From the NCBI GenBank assembly GCA_905221605.1, contig CAJNDS010002076.1, forward strand, positions 22,501-84,500: 62,000 nt of DNA, written 5' to 3'. The position numbers and the translations under genes were made by a program. How positions within the stretch are numbered: position 1 is the stretch's first letter; the number at the start of each line of letters is the position of its first letter. This DNA comes from Symbiodinium natans (taxonomy: Eukaryota; Sar; Dinophyceae; Suessiales; Symbiodiniaceae). Shown here piece by piece: positions 28,636 through 40,914 of the stretch. The notes under the pieces are model-generated. The model worked only from the letters and a program-made list of their open reading frames with translations. It was not told the origin of the DNA and made no database searches.

Positions 28636-28712
28636 CCACAGGGGCTGCCGCAGGGGCTGCTGCAGGGGCGGCCGCCGCAGGGGCCGCTGCAGGGGCCGCT
28701 GCAGGGGCCGGG
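28636..28712. repeat. 12-bp minisatellite GCAGGGGC(C/T)GC(T/C)
   Basis: About six imperfect copies of a 12-bp GC-rich unit. The unit length keeps all frames open, giving Ala/Gly- or Arg/Gly-rich artefacts. Confidence 0.85.
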
Positions 28713-31700
28713 CTGGGCCTCAAGAGCTGTTCACTTGAATCCTCTACTACCCAGGCATGTTCAGGGGCTCGCTGCGCTTCGGAACTGAAAGGAAGGATTT
28801 CCGGCAGGTGCGCATCAAGACAGCTGGGGATTCCTACGAGGCCACAGGAGGGCCTGAGGCCGCTGATACCCTACGAACTTGAAAAGGGCAACAGGCAAAC
28901 GCAATCAAGCGCCCACCTTTAGCCCTGCCTCCCCGCCCCGCCTAAAGAGGCCTACTTAAACCCCCTAAACTGGACCGAGAGGCCTGTGGCTTGGCCTGGG
29001 GATCGGCCCCTGCGGCGCAGATCACCAGGAGCTCTCGGCTTTGGGACGCTTAATGAGCACCCCCAACTCCTGGGTTTGGGGTTCTGGGTGGGACACCTGA
29101 ACCCTGCAAGACAAAGTCCGACGCTAGCCCCAAAGCCCAAAACCACTCGTTTCCAGAACTCAGATAAGACCCACATCCTCAAGGCCTCAAACGTCCTCCA
29201 ACCCTTTCAGCCACTATAGGACAGGTCCTGGTCCCACGCCTCCTTGGAGCTGGTCAGCTCCGATTGGGGGAGGCTGCGCTGGTCTGGGCAGATGGGATTA
29301 GAAAGGGCATATGGTTGAAGCCTTCTTGGGCAAAGAAGCTTCTGACCTTTCTTTGTGGCTCACGACGGTCATGCCCGGATGCCTGACAACAGCCGCGCAG
29401 GCACCCCGAGGCTGGCGCTCCTTTGCAGATCTCTCAAGGGGCAGATGGCCAGTTCTCTTCAAGATCTGGCGCGTTAGCGTGACCGCTGCTGAGAGGGGCT
29501 CGTCCAAAGACAGAAGCTCCTTCCCTCCGACGGCGGCGCGTCGCCAGCGGCCCAGTTCAGGGGTGCAAGCTTCCTGGGGCCGATTCATTGTAGGGCAAAG
29601 GGGGGATACTATTGGGGAGGGTTTGGGCCGTAGGGAAGCTTGAGGATTGGGGACTGGGGGCTCGGGGGCACGCCTTTATAAATGACCCTTTAAATACTTC
29701 TATACTTCTATTGCAACAGTACCTCCGAAAAGTGGCTTGGGGCTTAGGGCAGTAGGGGCTGCCACTTCAAGAACCAAGGCCCGTAAACACTTTATGTTAT
29801 GCGCAAGTGAACCCCAAAGCCCCCAAACCTCGAACCCCAAACCCCCAAACCCAGAGCTCTTCCCGTTGCAAGCTTTGTTGCGCCCCCAGTGGCCCAGCAC
29901 TTCGGCTCCGCAGCGGTGTCGAGGGCGTGGGACTGGCCTCGCTGGGCTCCGGGCCTCCTGAGGAGAGCTTGTCGCCGTGTGCTGTGTGCCGCTACCGCCG
30001 TGCATGCCGCCGTGCATGCCGCCATGCTTGCCATGCGGGCGTGCGGGCGTGCATATTGCTCTGGGGCTGTGCCGGAAATGGAGGTTGCGTTAGGTACGCA
30101 GACAGGTGCTCGAGGGCATGTGCTTGCAGGAAGATCCCACACATCTCATGCAACCCGAACTTCCGAAGTCAAGACCACGAACCCGTCATGAACTGCCAAG
30201 CGCTGGTCGGGCCGCCACGGTTTGGGATTTAGGGCGGGCCTTACAGGCTGAGGGCGTTGCACGTGTTGGGGGTTTGGGAATGTTGGGGTCCTGGTCCCGC
30301 TTTGAAGAGCTGTCGCGTGGCTTCAAGGCCTGCGCGAAGGTTCGCCTTGGCAGGCAAGCGGGACTTGGCACAGCTGCTTGGGGTGAGCATGGTGGGGACT
30401 CCTCTGGCCGCGAACCTCACTCTGCCGCGGCGCGATCCAGGGCGGCAGGGCTCCCGAGGACTGTGGCAGGGCCGGTTCAGCAGGGCTGCGCCAGGGGGGC
30501 GTGGCAGCCTGAACTGCAAAGTGTTACAGAAAGAACGGAGGCTACCTCGCTAGAAAACCTGTTGCAACCACCGAGGCCGCAGCCAGCCGGGGAGCCCGCT
30601 CCGAATGAGGGCGTGCCTGTGCCGGGGAGCACAACATTGAGCCCAAGAGGCTCTTGAGCCCCCAAACCCAACAAATCCTGAACTCTTGAAAACAACCCTC
30701 TCCATTTGGATCCAACGCTCTTAAGCCAAGGGCCTCGGCTTCGCTGGGCGCAGGCTTCGGGGGCGCCGGCGGCGTGGAGGGCAGCGAGGACCTGGTCAGC
30801 TCTTGTAGGGATGCTTTGCAACTCTACATCAGCCTGTGAAACCCTAAGCCCTGCTGAAACCAAGGGCAGGGGGTGGGACACGGGGGGTGGGGGGGGGGCT
30901 GAGAATGCTGGCAAATGAGCGTTAAGGTTGGGTCGTGGGCCTGCATGCCCACAGATCGGGATTTGAGGTACTGAGCTGCCCCGCGCGCGTCGTGGGGTTG
31001 CCTTCGGGGGTGTCTGCGGCAGTGGCGGCTGGAAGACACGTGGCCTCGCAGGTCGCAGGTATAGCCAGATTTCAACCAAGGTTCTGTCATCAGCAAGAGG
31101 CGAAAGGGGAAGTTAACACCTTTGTCTTAAAGTTGAAGAGATGAGTCGCAGAAGAACCCTCTGCCGCCCATGCCCGAAAACATCGGAACAATCTAGCCTA
31201 AAACCTTAAGGCCAATGCCCCAAACCCCATGTACACGCAAAACACACAAAAGACCCCAAACTCATCGAGCCTGGACTGGGACCGGGGCTTCTCCCGAGTC
31301 TCCCGGCGTGGGAGGGGGGGCAAACGTGCCTGGAGTCCAACAGGGTTTGGGGGGCTCTCAAATTTACTTTAGGCTTTACCGTGGGACTGCAGGGTGTTGC
31401 TTCGTGACTTCCACCACTCATTTGAACAGCAAGGCAAAGCGCATTGCCAGGGGGTCTTACAGCTTGAAAGGGAGCGCGGCACGAACTTGACCATCTCTCA
31501 ATTCAACTTGCATGTACTGACACATGTACCCACTCTTGCGCATGTCTTTGGAGCCAATATTCGCCTCCGCCAGGCGAAGGGAAATTCCTAAACCCTGAAG
31601 CCTGAAGCCTTTACACCCTGAGCCCTTGAAAGCTACAGCCCTAAAGGCCACCCCGCTATTCAACAGCCCCAGAAGCCCCCAAGAAAACCTTCAAAACGCC

Positions 31701-33520
31701 CCTCCTTTTTGGCTCCTGAGCCTCAACAGCCCCTGGGTGCGACAAATCTCTGACCGCGCCTCTGGCCGCGGAGCCTCAGTGGGAGCCTCACAGGCCTTGG
31801 CCCAAGCGCGCCTGAGAAGGCTGGGGGGTGCACGGAAAAGCGGTGCTCTTCGGGCCTTTCGGGGTCTCTTGCGCTGAGTGATGGCTCTCATGATGGTCCC
31901 TTTGCTTCTTCAACCCTCGCGAGGAGAGAAACATTCGAAGCTCCCACTGTAGAAACCCCACGCAATTGCGCAAGTCTCAAAGCTTCAAAGCTCCTGAAGG
32001 ACTGCTCCGTAAGCTCCGAAGGGTCCACGACGTCCACGCGATGGCAGCGGGGCCTTAAGAGGGGTCGGAGTCTTAAAACAGTGCTTCAAGTGACAAGAGG
32101 TTTTTGATAGTCCATTTGGAATGGAATTTATGCCATTTTGGGAACTTGGGGGTTCTCCGGAGCTGGCTTGGCTCAAGAGCCACCGACTCTCTGGTTTTTG
32201 TTGGTTCCGGCGGTGTTCAAAAACAAAGGTGGCAAGGCTGGAGAACCCATGAGAAACCGCTGCGAGTTGCCATACATCTGCGGATGTCCTCTGCGAGCGC
32301 TCGTGGCTGAGACCTTGCGACCCAGTCGGGTACGTTGCTGAGTGACTCGCGCAGCACTGACCAACATGTACCAGGCTCTAGTCATCACTCAACAATTTCG
32401 ACAAGTTGGTCAGACAATCAGCGGGCTTGGCCTCGTCCATTGGCTTCAGAAGGCTTTGCCTCTGCCACCAGCTTGGCCAGCTGGTACTCTGGCCAAACAC
32501 CTGGCGCAGAAACCACGCATGTTACATGTTCGCTACCTGTAAATCAAAATCCGGCCCTAGGCGCGGACGATGCAAAAGCACAGGGTCGCAGACTAATGAA
32601 GAACTGACGATACAGCAACAAGGCAACAACAAGGGCCCATCAACTTCAGACGCCCGGCCTATGTACATCAATGGAAAGGACAAGCGCCGCCATGAGGCGC
32701 GAAGCGAATCGTGCTTACCATAGCTCAGATGGCGTCGGGGGTCGAGAACATGCTCTGATTAGTTCTGTGGACGTCCAGGCTCAAGGTTAGCACAATGCAG
32801 GATAGGGCCTGTGTTTGAGATTCAAAATGTACAGTGTGGCGAGAAGAACACTGCAGAAAAATGCAGATCTGCAATCACGGGGCGTCTGGGCTTTGCGAGC
32901 ACTACTCATGGAATTTGTGGATTTGAACATGTGTGCATGGCGAGACAAACCTGTGCAGCGGCGATAATACCTTGTCAACAGAAGCCACGACTCGGGAGAT
33001 TCCGAGTTCCGAAGAGCAACATCGAGGGACTTTCAAAGAGAAGTGTGCGGGTCCATCAGAGCCTGCTTCTCATTGCTTTCAGTTTGATGGAAGCTCACAT
33101 GAGCCACGCCACTGTACGACGCAGTCAACTTATGGACCTTCTCCATGAGGTATGCAGCATGCACCCCTCAGTAAGAAGGAGAAGCATGGGGTCCATCTGA
33201 GCCCACAATACCTCCCTTGACCCAGACCCCTCAACCACATTCCCTCAGCCCTAGCCATGGGAATCCCAGGCTTTTGACTTTTGCCGAAAGGTCCTGGAGG
33301 GGGAGACTCGCTGAGCGAGTAGTCCGACGAGGAGCGGCCTGTGTGAAAACTGACCCTTCCAGCAAAAGCAAGATCCCACATCCCTACACGTGTAGACACA
33401 CATGCGCATGCAAGCCATTCTAGGCGACACAAAGGCCGGCTGTAAGCAGCTATGCCAGTTCCGGGACAAGCAAAACTGGTGGCTAAGACCACATCTCGCC
33501 CCTCCCCCGTACTTGTTCTG
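28713..33520. other. Gene-poor stretch rich in telomere-like heptads
   Basis: No recognisable domain. A degenerate tandem repeat of CATGCCGCCGTG type lies at about 29998-30052. Heptad-like CCCCAAA/CCCTGAA strings are dense at about 29806-29850, 30655-30680 and 31590-31640. A minus-strand segment at about 30715-30860 is protein-like but unassigned. Confidence 0.4.
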
Positions 33521-33759
33521 CTTCTTCTTCTTCTTATTCTTCTTCTTCTTCTTCTTCTTCTTCTTCTTCTTCTTCTTCTTCTTCTTCTTCTTCTTCTTCT
33601 TCTTCTTCTTCTTCTTCTTCTTCTTCTTCTTCTTCTTCTTCTTCTTCTTCTTCTTCTTCTTCTTCTTCTTCTTCTTCTTCTTCTTCTTCTTCTTCTTCTT
33701 CTTCTTCTTCTTCTTCTTCTTCTTCTTCTTCTTCTTCTTCTTCTTCTTCTTCTTCTTCC
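33521..33759. repeat. (CTT)n microsatellite
   Basis: About 79 near-perfect CTT units with one early interruption (about 33536), flanked downstream by a pyrimidine-rich tract to about 33800. Poly-Phe, poly-Leu, poly-Lys and poly-Glu frames are artefacts. Confidence 0.97.
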
Positions 33760-36700
33760 TTACCCTCTTTCTCTCCCCCCTTTCTCCCTCCCGCATGCCT
33801 CTTCGTCTTCTCCATCTGATCTTTGTGGATTTGCAAAACGCAATATACATACACTGCACATTTTTGTTATGTCTGTGATACCTCGCGATCTCACGCCTCT
33901 TTTCTTCTCCCCCCAATACATCTCCTTCCCCCATTCCTCTTCTTCTTTCCATCGAAGTGTACACACACACAATGCGTACTACACATCTTACAGACGCTAT
34001 GTACCCTTACCTAGATACTCTGTATGCACATGAAGCCTCATACCCTATGTACCCTGTTTTCACAACATACCACATTTTCCCCAGAGACCCTAGGCGACAT
34101 AAAGGCCGACGTTAGCGGTTGACAAAAAGTGGTGACTTTGTTGGTGAGGAAGATTTGAGCAACATGTTCGGACAATTCTGCCCATATTCCCATGCTAAGA
34201 ACCCGACAGGAAACTTGGCAGTATAAACATGCGCTCATACAATTCACGATCCGGATGTCAAGAGCTATTCAAAACATGTGATTGGGAGAAGCCAAGCCCT
34301 AACCCCACGGGCATAATTCTCAGAAAGATCAGTACTTGGATCCTAAATGACAAACCTTAGATCCCACAAAACAACCTTAACACATTACGCGCCGCCTCGT
34401 CGCCGCCTCCGCGAGCGAGACCGCCGCCGACCTTGAGGAGGGAGGTCAGAGGGGAGGTGGAGGTCAGGGGGAGGCAGATAGACTTAGAGATGTTCAGGGT
34501 GTGGGGGAGGGTTTGGGGTGGACTTTAATTTGACACCTGATGGAGGAACTTGGGGTGCTCCTCAAAGGGGTCCCTTGTAGTTGGGCAGCTATCCTTTCGC
34601 AGCTGCGATCTCAGATGATAATTTACTGCCTCTTCTGCAGTTGATCACTGGGTCTCGCACCGTGGTGGCTGCTGTGGCGGTGCCCCCGACCTGCCACTGT
34701 CGTAGCAAGCTAGAGGCCTACCTCAAAGCTTGAATCACAAACTGTCATGAACCCCACTCACCGTTTGTGCGAATGTGTTTGGAGAGTCGCTGCACTCCAT
34801 GGCCACGGAAGCTTGCATCCTCTCAGGAGGCGGCTAGAGTTTGGAGCGCTCTCCGGAGCGCGCCATCCTTAGGCTTCCCAACCCGCTCTGTCGAGCTGGT
34901 GGGCTGAGTGGGGGATTCTTAAAGCTTGGCGATATACTGCACAGGGTTCCCGGCATCCTACGAGTAACTAGCTTGAAGTACTGACTTTTTGACTCATTGT
35001 TATATGCAGCTTATGTCGCCAGATGGGCACGTTGCTTCGTAGGGCCTTGTACAGTCCCGGATCTTCCACATCATTCTTGCTCGTCTTCTCTGTGCTGTCG
35101 TCCTATGCTTGTACACGTGACGCCTGTGGGGTCTCTCTCACAAGGCTGTTTCATCCTATCGGACGCACTGACATTGTGTGAATGTTGCCGGACCTTGCTT
35201 CGCGAAGACAGGGGCTCCTAGATGTTGCACTCCAGAATGGAGGCTTTGCCTGTGTGGGCCTCCTTTAACCACCACCCACAGGAACCCGGACATGCGATGC
35301 GGGTCGGCCTCGTCTGCAGGGTACAGATGCCGCTTGAAGTGCATCCGCTTGCTTACATGCGCGTGCTGTGGACGGACGGAATGTCTCGCTGCAGCTACAA
35401 GCCGTTACTACTTGCACATTTGGGATCTGCAGGGTTCAGGGTCTCGAGGTGGGATTCAGGGCTGATTGGTTCGCCTACCCCCCAAGACAAACGCCTCAGA
35501 GGCTGTAAAGTTCGGGCAAATTCTCAAGACCTCACCTGCTAAAGTCCTACACTCCTACACCCCGTCCAAGCCCCAAAAAAAAATGTGCACCACTTTAAGA
35601 CTTTCTTGACGAGCAGCTATCCGTTGGCAGGTGGCCAGGTCGCGCGCTGGACTGGGCCCTGGGGTTGAACTGAGGTGTTGGGCAAAGAAGGGGCTGCTCA
35701 GGTTCAGGAGATTTGAGGCCCGGCAGCTCTTCTCAGAGCACCTGGTGGGGTGCAACACTTCAGCCAGATCTGTGGATCCTTTGCACACCCTGAGTCCGAG
35801 TCCTAGATTCCCCTTTCAACCCGGCAACCAAGCTCTATCTCGACTGTGTTCCAAAGCGCCTGTCCTGCTAATTCCCCACCCATGTGCGTCCTCGCGTCAG
35901 CTAAGCTTCGTAAGGCCCTGAACCCCTTCCCTTTTTGAATCTGCCGCCCAGGCACGCCGTAGCAGCGGAGCCTGTGCCCGCTTCTAGTAGTGATGTAGGG
36001 TTTAGGGGTGGGGCTTCAGGGTTTGAGGGTTTTGAAAGTTTTAGGGCTTCGGGTTCTTGTAGGATTGAGGGTTGGTGCGCTTGGGGTTCAAAGAGATTTT
36101 GGGGTCACCGTGTGGTTTCAAGGGCTTTGCTTTGGGTGGGCTGTCCGGCTGACTTGACATGGCATTTCATGAGTCTGTGGCCTGGCCCCAGGATTCAGGG
36201 CTCCTCAGCTAACTCCCACAAAACGCTACAATGACCTTACGAGGACCTTAAATCCCCCAGGCCAAAAACAACCTCCTTAGATGTGCAGAAACTGCAAAAC
36301 GAAAGCGAAAACAAGGCACTGCTCCGGCCTCTTCCGGCCTCAGATTTGTTGACTTTGCAAAAATTGGGCTACTAGAGGAACTGCTTTCAGAAGAGCCCGG
36401 GTTTTTTACGCACGACCCCCTGCACTATCAGACACCACCCGAAAGTGCCGGGGCAGCAATGTCTGTCAGAGGCTTTGCCAAGCTAGGAGTCAAGCAGAAG
36501 CTCCCACAGCATGGTGGAGAACCCGCATTTTTATGTACCGTTTTCGGCAGTCTCTTGTGGTGCTAGTACGCTGGTCAAATCTGGCTTCTCACACTTTGGC
36601 CCACCATCTGCCAACGTAGTGCACAAAGGCTCACATACATGGGCCATGATAGTCATGACAGCTATGAAAGGCTATGAGTAATATCACTCCAGCTGGGACC

Positions 36701-37922
36701 ACGACATCATAGTCGCCCCAGCAATTGGAACAGTACCTTTCGAGGACTGGTCCAAATGCGTCACGTTTATTCCCATGCATGAAGAAGGCATAATCTTCAA
36801 ATGTCGAGCAGCGCCTTGAGATCTACCCGTGGACAATGCTTGGGGACCAAACTTGTGTTACGTGGTCGCCCTGCTTAAACTGAACTCACTTGGGGCAGTA
36901 CGTTGATAAGAGTTTTGACTCATAATGACTCATACTTACAGCCACTTTCGAAGTAAAGTGTATGCAAAGGGCAACCTTGTGTACTGGCGTATACAAAAGC
37001 TGTATGCATAGAAGCGCGTGGAAAACTGAAACCGCCAGCCCGTCTGGGGTTCAGGATGGAGAGCTTCAGCAGGCTGATGGTTTCAACTCCGGACTTCGAA
37101 ACCGCCGCACCATCGCCGGTCGCTGGTGTCCACCTTGCCTGCTGGGGCAAACCTCAGGAGCCATAGGAGTCATTTCACATATCAAGGTCCCAATGACTGG
37201 GGCTCATCTTCCAACAAAACAACCAGCCCTTGGCCCTTTTCTGACACAATATACTCGATCCATGCACAAGCACAGGCAGACAGTAGAGAAAGAGATGCAG
37301 TGAGGCAGCCCCCCCTGAAGGCCTGAAGAAACGTGAGATGATGCTTGCAGTTCTGGAGCTGCTTGAAGTTGTTTACGGAGTTGAGGCTCTAGGCTCTGGG
37401 AGTGTTTTCCTCCAAAGAATGAGGCAACAACATCAACACAACTGAACACTCTCGGAACCTGGCTCTCTGCAGAGGAAGCATGTACGCGAGTGGCCGGAGA
37501 AACCGATCCAGCAGTCCTCTCAATGAGTATTTCGGGGTCTCAGTGGTTTAGGGATAAGAGACCCTCGTGCCCCACTTGCGGTCCACACTCTGGCACCTCA
37601 AACCGCAAAGCAACAGATCTGTACAAAAATCTGCTTTGCAGCAGTCGGCAGTCGAAGGCAAGATGATGTCTGAGCTAGTGGCGTTTCCATTTCCAGCAGC
37701 AGTTGAAAGCCGCGAGTGTCGTCGTGGAAGGGGGATTTGGGGTATGCTCTGGGTTCGACATGGAGCTCCCAGGCCTCTGCTCAGGCAGATGCTGCAGGTG
37801 TCGGCCATCTGCTCTTTTGCTCTTTGGCTCTTTGGCTTTACTTCTCTCAGCTTGGGCATGGCCATACGGGCCAGTGGCCTTATGGCCTTATGGGGATGTG
37901 AAACATGTGAAGGCAAACGGGC
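33760..37922. other. Gene-poor stretch
   Basis: No supported gene. The clearest run of TTTAGGG-like heptads in the window lies at about 35995-36095. Confidence 0.4.
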
Positions 37923-37976
37923 TCCTCGCAGTACCACAGCAAGTTGTCGGGGTCCAGATGGCCGTGCTGCTTTCGC
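37923..37976 (-). CDS. Candidate exon resembling 3-hydroxyanthranilate 3,4-dioxygenase
   Basis: Between a CCCCAG acceptor and a possible GC donor the minus strand encodes RKQHGHLDPDNLLWYCEE. In bacterial-type 3-hydroxyanthranilate dioxygenases (cupin enzymes of tryptophan-to-quinolinate metabolism) the segment after the conserved VIER reads RK/RR-x-x-G-x-x-D-x-L-x-WYCE and leads into a rubredoxin-like metal site. The phase (one base before CGA) would complete a Glu-Arg junction. I could not find the cupin His exons or the following Cys/His exon, so this may be an isolated relic or chance. Confidence 0.28.
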
Positions 37977-39354
37977 CTGGGGCAGCTATTTGGCATTGGG
38001 CACGCGAGCTCTTGAACCGAACACTCAGAGCTTGGCACTGCAGATGCATGCTTCGAAACACGCTGCCTGCGATCTCGGGGGACAACTGAGATGGTGACGA
38101 TCGACAAAGCTGGCATACCAAGGGCTCGTCCATCAGCACCAGTCAACCATAAGACAAGACATGCCAGACAGCTTTCAACGCTAGCAGGGCTCTCGCACCT
38201 GCTGCTGCGACTGTTGATATTGGAAACGCATGTCCTGCAAAGCCTTGCTGGTGCTGCTGTTGTCAAACATACAAGAATTTGACGTGACAACAAACGCTGA
38301 GCATTTACTGCTCAACACGTGGGGCACCAACACTCTCAAGTGCAACATATTCGTAAGCCTTGGAAGAAGATGGTAGGAGTTCGATGGTACACGAAAACCC
38401 GAAGCTCTGTTCAATGCCATGAGTCATATCTCGGATCAAGCCGAAACAGCTTCGGACACAGAAAGTGGCATGACTTGTCTACCCACGATACTCTATTGGA
38501 TTCTCTACGAAAGTCCCTGGCGGTGGACGCTCCATCAAGCAGCCGGCTCCCATGCTCCGAGTGGCTCCAAACCGAATCGATCTTAGGAGGAGCCGAACAC
38601 ATCCCAGCACAAAGCAACCCCTTTGTGCGACGGAATTCCTTCTGCTAAGCTCGCGATGTGGTCCTTGAGGTCTGGGCCCCTTTTTGTGAGACATCGTTGG
38701 CCCAGTACACGAGGTACTTTTTCGATGTCATGAGGTCTTTTTTCGATCTTATCTTTCGATGTCATGGAGCTTCTTCGATGTCCGCGCGCTTTTTTTCGAT
38801 GTCCACGCGCGCAAGCTCGTCTCTAAGCCACTGGTCCTCATGCTCCGCCGACGAGCTCCATGAACTTCTGGTTGAACTTGTCCTGCTTTTCCTGGAAGTC
38901 CTGGAAATTCACGCTCATGTTCCATGCGTATTGCTGACATTCCATTGATGGTGTTCACTCCTCTGACAGCAGGCCCCCTTCCTTTGCCTCAAACGAGCGG
39001 AAGGTTTAGAATGTCAGGTTTAGGGTGTAGGGCAAATGCAAAGTAGACCGCTTAATTGAAAGGTGGACCTGACAGAGCCCTGAGCAAGGACTTGCTACAG
39101 CCCAAACATTACCAAACCCCTCCTAAACCCTAGTCTCGAAAGTTACCCTAGCCGCGATCCTTGACGGCACGCAGGATGCCCTTGCGCAGGCTTTGCAGGT
39201 GGTCAGCTGCGGACTTTCGCCGCAGGATCCTTCATTGTGTCTATAGGAATTCCTGCGCAAGCTATGAATCTTAGATTCGCTTGAAGCCTAATTTTAATTA
39301 CACCAGCCTCGACCCCAAACAGCACAAAGGACGTTTCAGGTTGCATAATGTAAA
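37977..39354. other. Unassigned stretch with candidate coiled-coil exons
   Basis: On the minus strand, segments at about 38185-38275 (Gln/Ser-rich, ending VREPC and a stop) and about 38860-38945 (Gln/Phe/Lys-rich) look like helical exons. Between them lie short repeats of TTCGATGTC (about 38720-38810), encoding repeated Asp-Ile-Glu units. No family assigned. Confidence 0.3.
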
Positions 39355-39880
39355 GAACAGCCAGTCACAGCATCCGGATCCCCGTCGACACCAGAAACGA
39401 GACATGAGGGGAAACAATAGCACGTTATGAAGGGAGATCCTGCCCCTCCCCCAGCGCGTCACTGCATCCGGCTCCCCATCCAGCATCTGGCTCCCCGTCT
39501 CGGACACCAGAAAACGAGACATGAGGGGAGACAATAGCACGTAATGAAGGAAGACATATCCTGCCCCTCCCCGGAAGCGCGTCACAGCATCCGGCTCCCC
39601 GTCTCGGACACCAGAAAACGAAATATGACGAAGACAATGGCATGTTATGAAGGGAGACAAATCCTGCCCCTCCCCGGAAGCGCGTCACAGCATCCGGCTC
39701 CCCGTCCCGGACACCAGAAAACGAGATATGACGGAGACAATGGCATGTTATGAAGGGAGACAAATCCTGCCCCTCCCCGGAAGTGCGTCACAGCATCCGG
39801 CTCCCACAGCGAGACCAGGTGGCAAAAGGAACTTATGAAGGGAGACAAGCCGGCACGGATCCCGGACAGTGCGTCACACT
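39355..39880. repeat. 103-bp minisatellite
   Basis: About five tandem units. Period 103 is shown by the ATGAAGG(G/A)AGA motif recurring at 39544, 39647 and 39750, with a partial unit near 39425 and a diverged one near 39836. Each unit contains CCTGCCCCTCCCC, GCGTCACAGCATCCGGCTCC and ACACCAGAAAACGA. The leftmost unit carries a short internal duplication (about 39466-39500). Confidence 0.9.
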
Positions 39881-40459
39881 GTCCCTTTCCTTACTCCATC
39901 TAGAACCGGCGAACCTTTTGAAGCCTCCCCTGAATGCTGGCCTGGCAATGTTGAAAGGCGGGGGAAGCAAGCCAAAGCTTGGGACCCCCCACGGCTCCTC
40001 TCCTGCAACCTGCCTGGGCTGCCTGGGACCCCTCTATTTGGCTGGGACGCCCCTTTGCAGATCATGGCCTGAGGCATGTGTTGCCAGTCACTTGCAACAT
40101 GGATGACTCGATGTCGCGGCCCTCACTTAAGAAAATTGAAACCCCCATTGCCCGTTTGCGGCGCCCGCCCAAGGGAAGAACGAGGTCTGCCCGGCAGCAA
40201 GAGACCGGACTCCACAGGTGGGAGGGCAGGAAGGGGAGGGGAGGGGCCGGAGCCGGGAGCAAAACAATTCACAAAAAAACCTCTAAGGGGGTGGCCGCGG
40301 CCACAGACGCGGCGGCAGCGGAAGCCGGGGCCCCACGCCAGAAATTCAACCAAAAACTTTAAAAACCTCAAAGATTAATTGAAAACACCAAAAACGCTGC
40401 GGCGCACCATTTTTTTTGAAAATTGGCCCCCTCTGCCCACAGCACAAAGATGTGTTTTC

Positions 40460-40645
40460 ACTCCAAATCGCGGAGAATCGCGGGGAATCGTGGGGGGCCC
40501 GCGCGGAAAAAACACACCAGAAAACCCTTCGCGGGCACTTCGCGGGCAACTCGCGCGGAAAAAAAGTACCCGAAATCCGTTCGCGGGCATTTCGCGGGGA
40601 ATCGCGGGAGAATCGCGGAGAATCGCGGGGAATCGCGGGGCTGCG
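40460..40645. repeat. GAATCGCGGG-rich block
   Basis: At least six copies of GAATCG(C/T)GGG/GAGAATCGCGG, interleaved with TTCGCGGGCA and CGCGCGGAAAAAA motifs on both sides (about 40510-40600). It is irregularly periodic, CpG-dense and alternates with A-runs. I see no coding sense in it. Confidence 0.75.
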
Positions 40646-40914
40646 TTTTTTCCGAAAATTGGTCTCGGCCCTGAAAGCAGAGAAAATGTAAAATTTAACG
40701 AAAATCACCGAAAAAATGGTGTCAACGCACTTAGCGTTTCATTACGGGGAAAACATTGGGAAAACAAGCAATCTTTATCTTTTCAACGCCTGCGCTCGGG
40801 CTGCGCCCGCAACGCCCCCGCACCCTTCCTGGCGCACACCTTCGAGGGCCAGAGACAAAGCTGGTAGATCATTATCCGGGCTGTAGCCACAAAATCCTGA
40901 TTTTGATTCTCATA

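Noticed and set aside
32169-32178. TTGGCTCAAG, a ten-base match to the spliced-leader end
   Set aside because: No convincing ORF follows and no insertion boundary is visible; a match this short is not far from chance in 62 kb on two strands.
33251-34033. Poly-Lys, poly-Glu, poly-Phe and poly-Leu ORFs
   Set aside because: They are translations of the (CTT)n microsatellite.
39355-39880. CRISPR-like regular spacing
   Set aside because: The whole 103-bp unit repeats with no unique spacers, so it is an ordinary minisatellite in a eukaryotic genome.
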